Source: JBCBSS01 sp039819065
Lineage (GTDB): Bacteria > Bacteroidota > Bacteroidia > Cytophagales > Cyclobacteriaceae
Direction: 5' to 3'
NCBI GenBank assembly: GCA_039819065.1
Contig: JBCBSS010000041.1
Coordinates: 1-51,253 of the forward strand
Length of the DNA stretch: 51,253 nucleotides
Position 1 is the first letter of the stretch. Each line of letters starts with the position of its first letter. Shown here piece after piece: positions 25,385-34,674 of this stretch. The position numbers were made by a program, and so were the translations under genes. The notes beneath the pieces are model-generated. The model was not told where the DNA came from. It saw nothing but the letters and a program-made list of their open reading frames with translations, and searched no databases.

Positions 25385-26899
25385 TTGGCATCTTCAAGAA
25401 AATCGGCTGGAGCAGTAGGTAAAGGATTGGCTTCCAAAAGTCTCCTTAATGTCCTTTTTGTGGCTTCCGTCATTCTCCTTTCTATCCCTATCGTCTATCT
25501 GATTGCTAACAGTCGCATTTTTATGGCTATTGGCATTCTTGCTGGCCTGATTGGTATTGCCGTTGGCTTTATCTGTTTCATCAATGTAGAATTGGGTTTC
25601 CTGGTCTGTTTCGTCTTCTGCTCTTCCATATTCCTGATGTCCCGGCTGGCCGGTACGGATTTGCCGTACGGTGCCGCTCGTGATGCCATTCTGCTCATTC
25701 TATTTGTGGGTATTCTAGTGCAACGGATCAAGAAAAAGGCCAAAGTCGATTGGTCTTTGAACAATCCCGTCACCATTGTGCTCATCATCTACACTACCTA
25801 CCTGTTGATCCAGTTCTTCAACCCTTCGGGCACAATAGACGGCTGGCTGTTTGGTATCAGGGGTTACTTGTCATACCTCATTGCCTACTTCATTATTTTG
25901 AATCTTTTCAAAGACTATAAGTACTTCATTCGTTTCACCAAATTATGGATGGCTGTCGCACTCTTAGGTGCGCTCTATGCTTTCTACCAGGAGATCATGG
26001 GGCTACCTGGCTTTGATCTTCGTTGGGTGACGGCCACTGAGGCTAGAATAGGCCTGAACTTCATTCAAGGTAAGTGGCGTAAATGGTCTTTCTTTTCCGA
26101 TTCAGCCTCATTTGGGTTGATCATGGCCTTCTCAAGTGTCTACTTCATCGTGTTGGCGCTCGGGCCTTTTTCATTTCGCAAACGTGCTTTTCTAATGGCC
26201 TGTGGGTTGCTGATATTAGTAGCCATGACATTTTCTGGTACCAGAACTGCTTATGCTATCGTTCCGGCTGGTTTTGTGCTTTACGTGATGTTGACCATCA
26301 ATAGCAAAAGAACTTTGATCATATCAGCTGTGATGGCTGGATTGCTGGTTGTGGTGATATTCGGCCCCTTTCAAGGCAAAACGATCAACCGGGTTAGGTC
26401 TGCGTTCCGGCCTCAGGAAGAAGCTTCCATGGAAGTACGGGATATCAACCGTGCGCGTATTCAACCCTACATACACAGTCACCCCATTGGCGGTGGTTTA
26501 GTTACCGCCGGAGAGCCAGGCAAACGCTTCTCCCCTAACCATCCATTGGCTGGCTTCCCTCCTGACAGCTTTTACCTTGAATCCGCACTAGAGCAGGGCT
26601 GGATCGGTTTATTCTTGCACTTGGCCATTTACTTCACGGTGCTGGCCACCAGCATTAAGAACTTCTACAAGACCAAGAACGAGAAGATCAGATATTTTTA
26701 TTTGGCACAGATCGCCGCTTTCTTCTCGCTCACCATTGGTGCCTACGCAAAAACGAATATTGCTCAGCTTCCGACGGGATTGATATTGATGGCAGTATAT
26801 GCTGCGGCTGATAAATTGGTCTCATACGAAAAGCAAATTGAAGAAGAAGAAACAGAACCTACTACCGAAAAGCAACTAGACCTCTTTGAAAGCAACTGA
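25385..26899 (+). CDS. Wzy-type O-antigen polymerase/ligase
   Basis: About 11 membrane segments in 504 residues with a Wzy_C-type periplasmic loop. The family pattern is seen in FSGTRTAYAIVPAG (near residue 280), HSHPIGGGLV (near 360) and PPDSFYLESALEQGWIGLFL (near 395). It would polymerise repeat units or ligate the chain. The TTG at 25385 is the likely start; the next in-frame Met is inside the first membrane helices. The last residues are acidic. Its end overlaps the acyltransferase gene by 14 bases. Confidence 0.85.
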   Translation: MASSRKSAGAVGKGLASKSLLNVLFVASVILLSIPIVYLIANSRIFMAIGILAGLIGIAVGFICFINVELGFLVCFVFCSSIFLMSRLAGTDLPYGAARDAILLILFVGILVQRIKKKAKVDWSLNNPVTIVLIIYTTYLLIQFFNPSGTIDGWLFGIRGYLSYLIAYFIILNLFKDYKYFIRFTKLWMAVALLGALYAFYQEIMGLPGFDLRWVTATEARIGLNFIQGKWRKWSFFSDSASFGLIMAFSSVYFIVLALGPFSFRKRAFLMACGLLILVAMTFSGTRTAYAIVPAGFVLYVMLTINSKRTLIISAVMAGLLVVVIFGPFQGKTINRVRSAFRPQEEASMEVRDINRARIQPYIHSHPIGGGLVTAGEPGKRFSPNHPLAGFPPDSFYLESALEQGWIGLFLHLAIYFTVLATSIKNFYKTKNEKIRYFYLAQIAAFFSLTIGAYAKTNIAQLPTGLILMAVYAAADKLVSYEKQIEEEETEPTTEKQLDLFESN

Positions 26900-27971
26900 G
26901 ACCAAAACAGAACTGGCCGAACAAAAGAATAGGTTAGCATGGATCGATTATGCCAAAGGCATGGCCATACTGATGGTTGTATACCGTCACTTGTTGATCG
27001 GCTTAGGGAGATCTGGGTTAGATACCCCGGCTGTGTTGATGAAAGCCGCTGATATCGTACTAACCGTGCGTATGCCTCTATTCTTCGTGCTGTCCGGTTT
27101 CTTTATTGGTAGAAGCTTACAAAAACGGTCAAACCTGCAATTCATCCGCAATAAGTTTGACACCTTGCTTTATCCGTATCTGATTTGGGCAGCTATTCAG
27201 GTCAGTTTGCAAATCTTCTTTTCATCGTATATCAATGCCGATAGAACAGGCATGGATTATCTATACATTTTAATCAAGCCGAGAGCCATCGATCATTTCT
27301 GGTTTATCTATGCCCTATTCAATGTCTCTGTATTTTATCTGTTTATCAGTAGAGTATTGAAGGGCAACAAAATGGGTATGTTGATCATTGGCATTATATT
27401 CCGCATAGCTTTCGTATATCTCCATCAGATACCAGTGCTCAATGACATACTGCGGTATTTCTTCTTTCTCGCAGTAGGTGACGTGGTGGCATCCTTCATA
27501 CTCAAATCGGAGAATCAAGAGAAGATGTCATCTTACAAATTCACGCTATTGGTACTGGTTATTTTCTCGGTTGCCCAATGGTTCTGGTTAGATAAGATCT
27601 ACGTAACCAACGGTGTGATTTCCGAGGAGGCAGGTTACGAGCACAATGAGTTAAACACCTTCATTTTGACCGTTCTGCCTTTGGTGGGCAGTATTCTGAT
27701 ATTCAGTATTTCATTCATTTTGGCCAAACACAACTTAATGAAGTTTTTCAGTGTGGCAGGGTATTATTCGCTTTACATCTATTTGCTACACGCTATGGTC
27801 GGGGCGGCATCAAGAGTGGCCTTGGTGAAGTTCCTGGGTATCACCAATGTCCCATTACTATTGGCGATAGAAATTGTGATCGCTACGGCCATACCGATTA
27901 TATTCTACAAGCTTATCAATAGAATAGGGCTCTACTTTTTGTTTTCACCTAATAAGCCTAAGAGGGCGTAG
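26886..27971 (+). CDS. Acyltransferase 3 family membrane protein
   Basis: The 361-residue protein has about ten membrane segments and the family start RLAWIDYAKGMAILMVVYRHLLIGLG (His near residue 36), then RMPLFFVLSGFFIGRSL. Such enzymes O-acetylate or otherwise acylate surface glycans. It begins with TTG, 14 bases inside the polymerase gene, consistent with translational coupling. It ends the plus-strand operon; a hairpin overlaps its stop codon. Confidence 0.88.
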   Translation: MKATETKTELAEQKNRLAWIDYAKGMAILMVVYRHLLIGLGRSGLDTPAVLMKAADIVLTVRMPLFFVLSGFFIGRSLQKRSNLQFIRNKFDTLLYPYLIWAAIQVSLQIFFSSYINADRTGMDYLYILIKPRAIDHFWFIYALFNVSVFYLFISRVLKGNKMGMLIIGIIFRIAFVYLHQIPVLNDILRYFFFLAVGDVVASFILKSENQEKMSSYKFTLLVLVIFSVAQWFWLDKIYVTNGVISEEAGYEHNELNTFILTVLPLVGSILIFSISFILAKHNLMKFFSVAGYYSLYIYLLHAMVGAASRVALVKFLGITNVPLLLAIEIVIATAIPIIFYKLINRIGLYFLFSPNKPKRA

Positions 27972-27983
27972 CATGGCTACGCC
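27965..27983. terminator. Hairpin at the end of the acyltransferase operon
   Basis: GGCGTAGC (27965-27972), ATG, GCTACGCC (27976-27983): perfect 8-bp arms overlapping the stop codon. Followed on the plus strand by a weak T-rich stretch (TTGGTAGTTTTA). It sits between convergent genes and could serve both. Confidence 0.55.
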
Positions 27984-27992
27984 TTGGTAGTT

Positions 27993-28307
27993 TTAAACAG
28001 GGCATCCAAAGCCGCCGTCCGTTCCATCACAACCATTAGAACATAAAATTCCAGTACCGGCGCAAGGTGGACAGGCTGATGGTGCAGGCATGCAAACAAA
28101 TACCGGTAAGCCTTGCGTCACACAATGTTCATTACAGGTTTGTGCCTCAGTCACGCAAACTCCTGGGCCATCTGTAAGATTCGTTTGTAAGCAGACCGCT
28201 CCAAAGCAGGAATCCCCTCCTTTCACGGTTAGTTTGTTGTCACAATCCAGTGAGGTTACAAAACTGGTCACTTTCAGGCTGTCGAGGTTGAGCTTTTTCT
28301 TTTTCAT
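27993..28307 (-). CDS. Cysteine-rich double-glycine leader peptide, pinensin-like RiPP precursor
   Basis: 104 residues. The start KKKKLNLDSLKVTSFVTSL (2-20) is the leader type seen in Bacteroidetes class I lanthipeptide precursors called pinensin family (from memory). A double glycine at 30-31 (TVKGG) marks the likely cleavage site. The 73-residue remainder has 11 cysteines (34, 39, 51, 58, 62, 72, 79, 82, 89, 93, 102) and many Thr/Ser; it is much longer and more Cys-rich than pinensin. No LanB/LanC or dedicated peptidase-transporter gene is in the window. It lies downstream of the glycosyltransferase gene on the same strand, inside the polysaccharide locus. The role is unknown: antimicrobial peptide, signal or structural Cys-rich peptide. 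Confidence 0.7.
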   Translation of the reverse strand: MKKKKLNLDSLKVTSFVTSLDCDNKLTVKGGDSCFGAVCLQTNLTDGPGVCVTEAQTCNEHCVTQGLPVFVCMPAPSACPPCAGTGILCSNGCDGTDGGFGCPV

Positions 28308-28508
28308 AGGTAAAGTGTTTTTGGTTTGTCAACATTACCAACAGATAAGCGTCATAATTTCTTGTTTTTACTCAAAATAATTACATTTTAATTGACTTGA
28401 ATATTTAATTGCCTGAATATCTGACACTTAGAAAAACTGAATATTGAAGACCGGTTTGCTTTAAAAGTGCAAACACCGTTGCGCAAGCATTGGGGTTTGG
28501 CGGGTGTG

Positions 28509-29723
28509 CTACTGATTATCGCTAATTGCCTCGGCCATCGCCTTTACAGAATGCTCCCAGGTGTGAGTCATCGCAAAATCGATTCTCTCCTGTCTTTTTT
28601 GGTCGGAGTTTTCTTCAATAGCCTGCTTGATCTTGGAGATATAATCTTCAACCGTTTCGCACAAGTAGGTGTGATTTTCGAACGGTATCATACCGTTGGT
28701 TTTAGTGGCTACTACCGGCTTACCCATCACAAGGTACTCATCAATCTTCCTGGGGTAGTTTCCGATAGTCATATAATTCACTACTTGCGGGTTGATGCAA
28801 ACATCGAATGAAGCAATATAAGCAGGTACTTGGTCTACTGGTCTTTTACCTAGAAAATGCACGTTGCTCATCCCGTGAAGCTTTGATTGTTGGAAGTCCT
28901 CATCTTCGGGTCCTACTAAAACCAAACTGTACTCCGGTAGATTTTCCGCTATTTTCTCCAGCAAGGGTATATCCAGCCTTAAGCTAATCAACGCACCAAC
29001 ATAGCCTATTACAGGCTTTTTGATGGGCTGTACATCTTCAGGATGGGCCAATTCGCTTTGATCAAGGAAGTGAGCGGCTTCAAAGCCTTGTCCTACGTAA
29101 TACGAATGAGGGTTATGATCTCTTGCGTATTCCGCCAAGTAGACAGAATTGGCCATTACGTAATCCGATTTGGCCATTAGCTGCTTTTCTAAACGTTGTC
29201 CGTGTCTTTTGAAATAGTCCTGGAGCGTAAGGTTATCCCTCAGGTAGTAAATGGAGAGTTTTTGATCGACCATTTCGGGCAGGTAGAACCCTCTCAGAAA
29301 GTCATTATCGTTGAAAAGTACAGCATCTTCAAAGCCCAACTCTTGCATGGCACTATTGATCTCGCCAGCCAGCTTTTTATTATTTCTCTTATTCAGCCAA
29401 TCGAACAAGGGGCGGTTGGGAATCTTATTGATCGACTCCATGATCACCCTAGGGTTAAGCTCCCAAATGTTTTCCTTAACCTGCTTCAACCTTGGTTCCT
29501 CTCCTTTCAGGCTTTTGATACGAGCCTGAATCTGAGGGTGTTCTTTGCTTCTCAGGTAAGATATCCTATCCATGGGATAGTTTACATAGAGAATTCTATT
29601 GTGCCTCGATAATTCTAATGCTATATCCTTACAGTTACTACCAATCTCCGTGTCCCAGGGCTGTAAACCGGTAACGATTATATCACGGCCTTTGAGTGGG
29701 CTCGTGTTGTTTTGTTGTTTCAT
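28509..29723 (-). CDS. GT4-like glycosyltransferase
   Basis: The 404-residue protein has two Rossmann halves. The N-terminal half starts DIIVTGLQPWDTEIGSNCKD; the C-terminal half runs from KPVIGYVGALISLRLDIPLL through LVLVGPEDED and HFLGKRPVDQVPAYIASFDVCINP to YLVMGKPVVATKTNGM, the GT-B donor-binding part. It would add one sugar in the repeat-unit assembly. It follows the chain-length gene by 18 bases on the minus strand. The sugar is unknown. Confidence 0.86.
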   Translation of the reverse strand: MKQQNNTSPLKGRDIIVTGLQPWDTEIGSNCKDIALELSRHNRILYVNYPMDRISYLRSKEHPQIQARIKSLKGEEPRLKQVKENIWELNPRVIMESINKIPNRPLFDWLNKRNNKKLAGEINSAMQELGFEDAVLFNDNDFLRGFYLPEMVDQKLSIYYLRDNLTLQDYFKRHGQRLEKQLMAKSDYVMANSVYLAEYARDHNPHSYYVGQGFEAAHFLDQSELAHPEDVQPIKKPVIGYVGALISLRLDIPLLEKIAENLPEYSLVLVGPEDEDFQQSKLHGMSNVHFLGKRPVDQVPAYIASFDVCINPQVVNYMTIGNYPRKIDEYLVMGKPVVATKTNGMIPFENHTYLCETVEDYISKIKQAIEENSDQKRQERIDFAMTHTWEHSVKAMAEAISDNQ

Positions 29724-29741
29724 GGTTGGTGAATGGCTAGG

Positions 29742-31916
29742 CTATTGTTCTATGTTTTCAGGAGCCACATTGTTGAGTATTGCTCCCAGGAACTTCGATT
29801 TCAGCCCTTTAAGGTAATTGATTGATTCGTGGTCTATTTGCCTTATCACCGATTTAGCCGATACGACGGCAATCACCCCCTGAACATATTGTGCCAGCTC
29901 TTTGGCATCAGAATACTGGTTGACAGGAGCGGCTTCTAGAAATATGTAATCGTAATTCGGTGTATGGGACAATATTTCACTGAGGAAATTGTGTTTAGGC
30001 AATATTTCTGATGGCGAGTATGCCCCACCTTTACAGCCAATGACATCAATACGCTTATTGTCTGTTTTCGAAAGCGCTTTATCGTAATAGGATGGAGAAG
30101 CATCTACAATATGCTCTTCTAATACTGGCTTGGCTTTGTATATCTCGGTAAGTGTATTGTTGGTAAAGTTGGTATCTACAATTAATACCCTTTTGCGGCT
30201 CAGTGTCAAGGTCAAGGCCAAGGCCTGGATCAAGGTTGATTTACCTTCGCCGGGTTTGGTACTGGTGAAAAGGAATACCTTCTTACCACTATTCTCAATC
30301 TCGAATCTCAGTTTACGCAAAAACTCCCTGAATTGGTCATGTCCCTTGTTCTTCTTCGCATCATTAAATACCTGCGATATACTCTTCTTCTTCAGGTCCA
30401 CTTGTATAAGTGAGCCAAGTAGGTTCATGTCAGTAGCATCCGGGAAATTGGAAGGTGTGCGGATAGAAACGTCCAGATACTCCAGAAAGGCGATGATTAT
30501 CACGCAAAGCACAAAGGTAGAGATACCAGAAAGTGCTGTCACGATCAATCTTTTAGAAGGCTCTGGCTCAGCTGCAGGCTGTCCATATAATAGCTGTCTA
30601 AATGAATTGTCACCCGAGTAGGCTACATTAAGTGCAGTATTATACTTCTCCTGTGCACTTAGGTACTCTTGAGTGGCTACATTCACTTCTCTTTCCAAGG
30701 CCGCTATTTGCGCTTCCTTTGAAGCGAACCCACCAACACTAGCCTTTAAGTTCCTGATGCTCGCCTGTATAGAGACGAGGTTTTGATTGGCAATCTGAAG
30801 CTGTACTTGTTTATTCTGTTTGGATTCTATCAACTCGTTGATATCGGCATCCTGGCTTGTACCTCCGATACCTGCCAGTTTTCTATCTAACTGCCTTCGG
30901 AGATCCTGAATGGAGTCATAAAGTACGGTGTTAGAACTACCTGTGGCAGAATAGCGATTGCGAAGATTGGTAATCTGATTTCTTAACTCTACAATTTCAG
31001 CGTTAGAAGAATTGCTACTGGTACCACGTGAGTTACCGAAGTTGGCATCTTTAATCCTCGCTTCCAAATCTCTTATTTCGAGGTTAAGCGCGGTTATATT
31101 TCTATTCTCCTCATCCCTTTGATTCTCTAACTCTGATATCTGCTCGATAATACTGGAGCTCTCCATCTCAAAGTTGATTACGCGGTTGGAAGATTTGAAA
31201 GCTCTTAACTCTTCTGATTTATCTTCCAGTGCCTTTTGCTTCTGTTCTACCAGATTGGCGAACAACTGCACCGACTCTACGGACTTTTCGGATCTAATGG
31301 ATAGGTTAAACCTCAGGAATTCCTCACTGAGGATATTAACAAAGAAGGCCGAAAGCTCAGGGTCTTCGGTAAAAGCCACGATCGATACATAGTCGGTACC
31401 ACCTATACGCGACACATTAATGAACTGATATAAATCCTGGTACCGGTATTTATAAGCCTTGAGCAGGTCGATAATGTTCTTCTGTTCTTGCTCAAAAGCA
31501 TTGAGCACTTCTATAGAATCAAGCTTGTTTTTCAGGACTTTTTGGACATTCTCTATATCCACTTTGGACATCACTTCCTGCCTTTTCTCGGGATCTTTGA
31601 TTTCCCTGAAGGGCTTATTCTCCGGATTGAGGTCATGCAACATGGCACGATATGACAGCAGTGAAAAGACTTTAGGCGAGTTAATGGTTTCAATGAGGTT
31701 ATTAAATTTAACATCTACTTCGTAGAGGTTGAATCGCTCGCTGATGATTGCCACTTCTTCAGTGACCGTAAAGCCGGTAGACAATTGCGCTTTGGATCTG
31801 AATATGGGCTTATATCCGATGGTCAAGGCAAAACCTGCAGCCATGGCTACCAATGGGACTATAATAAGAATCAGCTTTCGCCTGAGTAGCGCTTTGTAAA
31901 GAAGAATTAAATCCAT
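29742..31916 (-). CDS. Wzc/GumC-like polysaccharide co-polymerase with ATPase domain
   Basis: The 724-residue protein has an N-terminal membrane helix (about 15-33), a Wzz domain, a long coiled coil (about 200-440), a second membrane helix near 480-500 and a cytoplasmic BY-kinase-type domain. That domain has Walker A TKPGEGKST (near 551-561), Walker A' VLIVDTNFTN (near 577) and Walker B DYIFLEAAPV (near 654). The protein ends soon after (ILNNVAPENIEQ) without the C-terminal Tyr cluster typical of autophosphorylating Wzc. It would set chain length and couple to export, perhaps with the half-length TolC-like protein. Confidence 0.87.
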   Translation of the reverse strand: MDLILLYKALLRRKLILIIVPLVAMAAGFALTIGYKPIFRSKAQLSTGFTVTEEVAIISERFNLYEVDVKFNNLIETINSPKVFSLLSYRAMLHDLNPENKPFREIKDPEKRQEVMSKVDIENVQKVLKNKLDSIEVLNAFEQEQKNIIDLLKAYKYRYQDLYQFINVSRIGGTDYVSIVAFTEDPELSAFFVNILSEEFLRFNLSIRSEKSVESVQLFANLVEQKQKALEDKSEELRAFKSSNRVINFEMESSSIIEQISELENQRDEENRNITALNLEIRDLEARIKDANFGNSRGTSSNSSNAEIVELRNQITNLRNRYSATGSSNTVLYDSIQDLRRQLDRKLAGIGGTSQDADINELIESKQNKQVQLQIANQNLVSIQASIRNLKASVGGFASKEAQIAALEREVNVATQEYLSAQEKYNTALNVAYSGDNSFRQLLYGQPAAEPEPSKRLIVTALSGISTFVLCVIIIAFLEYLDVSIRTPSNFPDATDMNLLGSLIQVDLKKKSISQVFNDAKKNKGHDQFREFLRKLRFEIENSGKKVFLFTSTKPGEGKSTLIQALALTLTLSRKRVLIVDTNFTNNTLTEIYKAKPVLEEHIVDASPSYYDKALSKTDNKRIDVIGCKGGAYSPSEILPKHNFLSEILSHTPNYDYIFLEAAPVNQYSDAKELAQYVQGVIAVVSAKSVIRQIDHESINYLKGLKSKFLGAILNNVAPENIEQ

Positions 31917-31971
31917 ACCAACTATTGACCCCTGTTAAATCAAAAAAATCATTAAAGCCTAATATAAATTA

Positions 31972-31997
31972 CCCGTTAAGTTAGCGGGCTTTTTTTG
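31972..31997 (+). terminator. Terminator-like hairpin upstream of the GT2 gene
   Basis: CCCG (31972-31975), GTTAG-containing loop, CGGG (31985-31988), then C and eight T. On the plus strand it looks like a weak intrinsic terminator, 219 bases before the GT2 start. No plus-strand gene ends here, so it may act in the leader of the GT2 transcript or block antisense readthrough. Confidence 0.4.
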
Positions 31998-32215
31998 ACT
32001 TATTCGGTGTTTGAGAAAATAAGTTACCTATTCGGGAACTTTATCTACGAATACAGCCAGTAGTAACCTATGATTACCATTAATTTCTACGAAATTATAA
32101 ATATTTTCTGAATTGAGGTTTTAAATGGTCACTCACAACGCTATTTTCGACGCGTTGACCGTCAAGTTTAATCCAAATTCATCGTAAACATCTGGTTATT
32201 AACCTCTAAAGTACC

Positions 32216-33394
32216 ATGAACCTTATTGCAGAAGTCGTCTTTTGGGCTTGTATCTTCATCGTATTCTATGCTTATCTGGGTTATGGTATGGTACTTTATG
32301 GTATCGTTAAGTTAAAGCGCATTTTCAAAGGCAAATTCAGCATTGATGATCTAACAGACTACCACGAGGTTACCCATCTTATTGCTGCTTATAACGAAGA
32401 GGATTTCATTGCCGAGAAGATAGAAAATTCATTGTCGGTAGATTATCCCAAAGATAAGATGAAGGTGATGGTTGTCACCGATGGCTCTAATGATAGCACT
32501 GCAGAAATTGTCTCCGGATATACAGATGTCACAAGCTTTCACAAGGATGAAAGAAAAGGCAAGATACATGCAGTCAATCGCGTCATGGAGCATGTAAAAA
32601 CTCCCATCATTATCTTCTCAGATGCTAATACACTGTTGAACGAGGATGCGATCAAAAATATAGTTCGTCATTATGACAATCCCAAGGTCGGCGGTGTGGC
32701 CGGCGAGAAGCGCATTCTGAAAAAGACCAAGGACAATGCAGCCGGCGCCGGTGAAGGGCTTTATTGGAGATACGAGTCTTTTCTCAAGAAACTCGATTCA
32801 GAGCTATACTCTGTTGTGGGCGCAGCCGGCGAGCTATTTTCCCTTAGAACTGAATTGTACGAACCAGTGAAAGCCGATACGATTATCGAGGATTTTTACC
32901 TGACGCTTAACATCGCCAGTAAAGGTTATATCATTCGTTATGAGCCAGATGCTTATGCTACGGAAACCAGCTCGGAATCTGTAGGCGAAGAATTCAAACG
33001 TAAAGTCAGAATTGCTGCCGGAGGCTTCCAGTCGATAGTTCGGTTGAGAAAACTATTGAACATATTTAAATATGGTTGGCTGTCCTTTCAATACACTTCA
33101 CATCGCGTATTGAGGTGGACACTGGCTCCATTGGCTTTATTGTTGGCCTTGTTGACCAACGCATGGTTAGCCATCGACAATTGGTTTTATATGGCACTCC
33201 TCGTATTACAAATCCTCTTTTACATACTTGGCCTAATTGGTTACCGACTCCAAAAGCGTGACATCAAGGTCAAAGTACTGTTTGTCCCATTCTATTTCTC
33301 TATGATGAACTGGGCCGTTTATCTCGGATTTCGCAAATATCTACTAGGGAATCAGTCCGTAGTATGGGAAAAAGCGAAACGCGCCAAAGCGTAA
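32216..33394 (+). CDS. Family 2 glycosyltransferase, membrane-bound
   Basis: The 392-residue protein has one N-terminal membrane helix, a GT-A domain and two to three C-terminal membrane helices. HLIAAYNEEDFI, VVTDGSNDST, FSDANTLL (DxD-like) and IIEDFYLTLNIASKGYIIRYEPDA (ED acceptor base) are typical GT2; EEFKRKVRIAAGGFQS replaces the QxxRW motif of processive synthases. It probably makes part of the repeat unit or a simple chain. It stands apart from the other locus genes, in the opposite orientation to the chain-length gene. Confidence 0.88.
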   Translation: MNLIAEVVFWACIFIVFYAYLGYGMVLYGIVKLKRIFKGKFSIDDLTDYHEVTHLIAAYNEEDFIAEKIENSLSVDYPKDKMKVMVVTDGSNDSTAEIVSGYTDVTSFHKDERKGKIHAVNRVMEHVKTPIIIFSDANTLLNEDAIKNIVRHYDNPKVGGVAGEKRILKKTKDNAAGAGEGLYWRYESFLKKLDSELYSVVGAAGELFSLRTELYEPVKADTIIEDFYLTLNIASKGYIIRYEPDAYATETSSESVGEEFKRKVRIAAGGFQSIVRLRKLLNIFKYGWLSFQYTSHRVLRWTLAPLALLLALLTNAWLAIDNWFYMALLVLQILFYILGLIGYRLQKRDIKVKVLFVPFYFSMMNWAVYLGFRKYLLGNQSVVWEKAKRAKA

Positions 33395-33490
33395 ACTGTC
33401 AATATGTCTTATTCTTAGCGAGAATTGTATTTATTTGCGCCACATTGACATATGTGAGTACTGGTATCTTCTTTGCTCTACTTAGGACAA

Positions 33491-33497
33491 AAGGAGA
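33491..33497 (+). promoter_or_regulatory. Shine-Dalgarno sequence fixing the M48 protease start
   Basis: AAGGAGA lies 5 bases before ATG 33503. A TTG ten codons upstream is in frame, but this ribosome-binding site supports the ATG. Confidence 0.6.
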
Positions 33498-33502
33498 TAA
33501 AC

Positions 33503-34396
33503 ATGAGCGAGATAGAGAAAAATAGATTTGTCAACAGCATCAATAAATACTTACTACTTACTTCGGTATTTGTACTTGCTGCAGTCATAGGCAGTCTCTG
33601 GTTGGGTTGGGGATTGACTATTTTAATGCTGGCCATTATCGGTGGGTTCATGATTTTTACACCTGAACTATCACCACAAGTGATGCTGAAATGGCAAAAA
33701 GCACAACAGATAAGCCCATATCAATATCCTGATTTATATAATAGAGTGGCACACCTGGCGAGAAGGGCCAAACTACCCAAGATGCCGGCTCTTTACCTAA
33801 TTCCCAAAAGACAATTGAATGCTTTTGCCATAGGTTCAAAAGAGAAGCCTATTATCGGAGTTACAGCGGGGCTACTTTCTTATTTGAGCGAAAGGCAGTT
33901 ATACGGTGTACTGGCTCATGAGATTAGCCACATTAAAAATAACGACTTATCGATCAAACGGATTGCCTACATGTTCGGCAACTTCACCAAGACCTTGTCA
34001 TTCGTAGGTCGAGTGTTGCTCATCTTGAACTTACCGTTGATATTACTAGGGTATAGCCCTATATCACTGTTAGCCATACTGGCACTGATATTCTCGCCCG
34101 CACTCAACCTGCTATTGCAACTCGGGCTTTCCAGAACCATGGAGTTTCTAGCTGATCATGATGCCGCTGCCTTGACGGATGATCCTATTGGACTAGCTTC
34201 AGCACTTAAGCGCATCAGCGATGCCCACAAACCATGGTGGAGATGGTGGCAACAGCCACAAGTGCAAAGTGCGGACTGGTTAAGTTCTCACCCGAATACT
34301 GAAGCTAGGATCGATAAGTTGGTGGAAATAGACCAGCATAATAGAAGGAACAGGTATAACCCGTTTTCAAGGTCAGAAGTGGCGTTTGGATACTAG
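33503..34396 (+). CDS. M48 family (HtpX-like) membrane metalloprotease
   Basis: From the ATG at 33503 the protein has 297 residues. It has two membrane segments near the start, the zinc motif in LAHEISHIKNND (HExxH, near residue 136), a second hydrophobic pair (FVGRVLLILNLPLILLGY, SLLAILALIF) and the third zinc ligand in MEFLADHDAA. HtpX-like proteases degrade misfolded membrane proteins in the inner membrane. It is monocistronic. The HExxH and ExxxD parts are intact, so it should be active. Confidence 0.9.
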   Translation: MSEIEKNRFVNSINKYLLLTSVFVLAAVIGSLWLGWGLTILMLAIIGGFMIFTPELSPQVMLKWQKAQQISPYQYPDLYNRVAHLARRAKLPKMPALYLIPKRQLNAFAIGSKEKPIIGVTAGLLSYLSERQLYGVLAHEISHIKNNDLSIKRIAYMFGNFTKTLSFVGRVLLILNLPLILLGYSPISLLAILALIFSPALNLLLQLGLSRTMEFLADHDAAALTDDPIGLASALKRISDAHKPWWRWWQQPQVQSADWLSSHPNTEARIDKLVEIDQHNRRNRYNPFSRSEVAFGY

Positions 34397-34405
34397 TCGG
34401 TTGAC

Positions 34406-34550
34406 GGAGTTTGTTTCAAAAGTCTATTTCAGGAATCATTTCGACGTGAGGAGAAATCTCTCTCGGTTTAAAAGTATTAACTATTAAAGAGATAGATTTC
34501 TCTCCCGATAGCCATCGGGAGAGAAATGACCGCGTTTTTGACAATCTCTT
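34406..34550. repeat. Palindromic dispersed element, copy 2
   Basis: This is the same element as at 21685-21830: TTTCAAAAG at the left, CATTTCGAcg next, CTTTTAATAGT-like centre, TCTCCCGATAGCCATCGGGAGA hairpin (here near the right side, so the element is inverted relative to copy 1) and TTTTTGACAATC at the right. It fills most of the gap between the M48 gene and the thioredoxin gene. Confidence 0.7.
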
Positions 34551-34674
34551 TCTCTTCGTCATAAGCTCGTCTTCCACGACAAGCTCGACAACAACAGATA
34601 TAGACATAATCTATTGACTAATCAATACAATATATTCGATTTATAAAGTGGCGTCCTTGATTCTATCGACATTT

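Noticed and set aside
30130..30621. 163-residue plus-strand frame inside the chain-length gene
   Set aside because: It is antisense to the Walker motifs of the minus-strand gene and has no protein signature.
34416..34607. 63-residue minus-strand frame between the M48 and thioredoxin genes
   Set aside because: It is inside the palindromic dispersed element.
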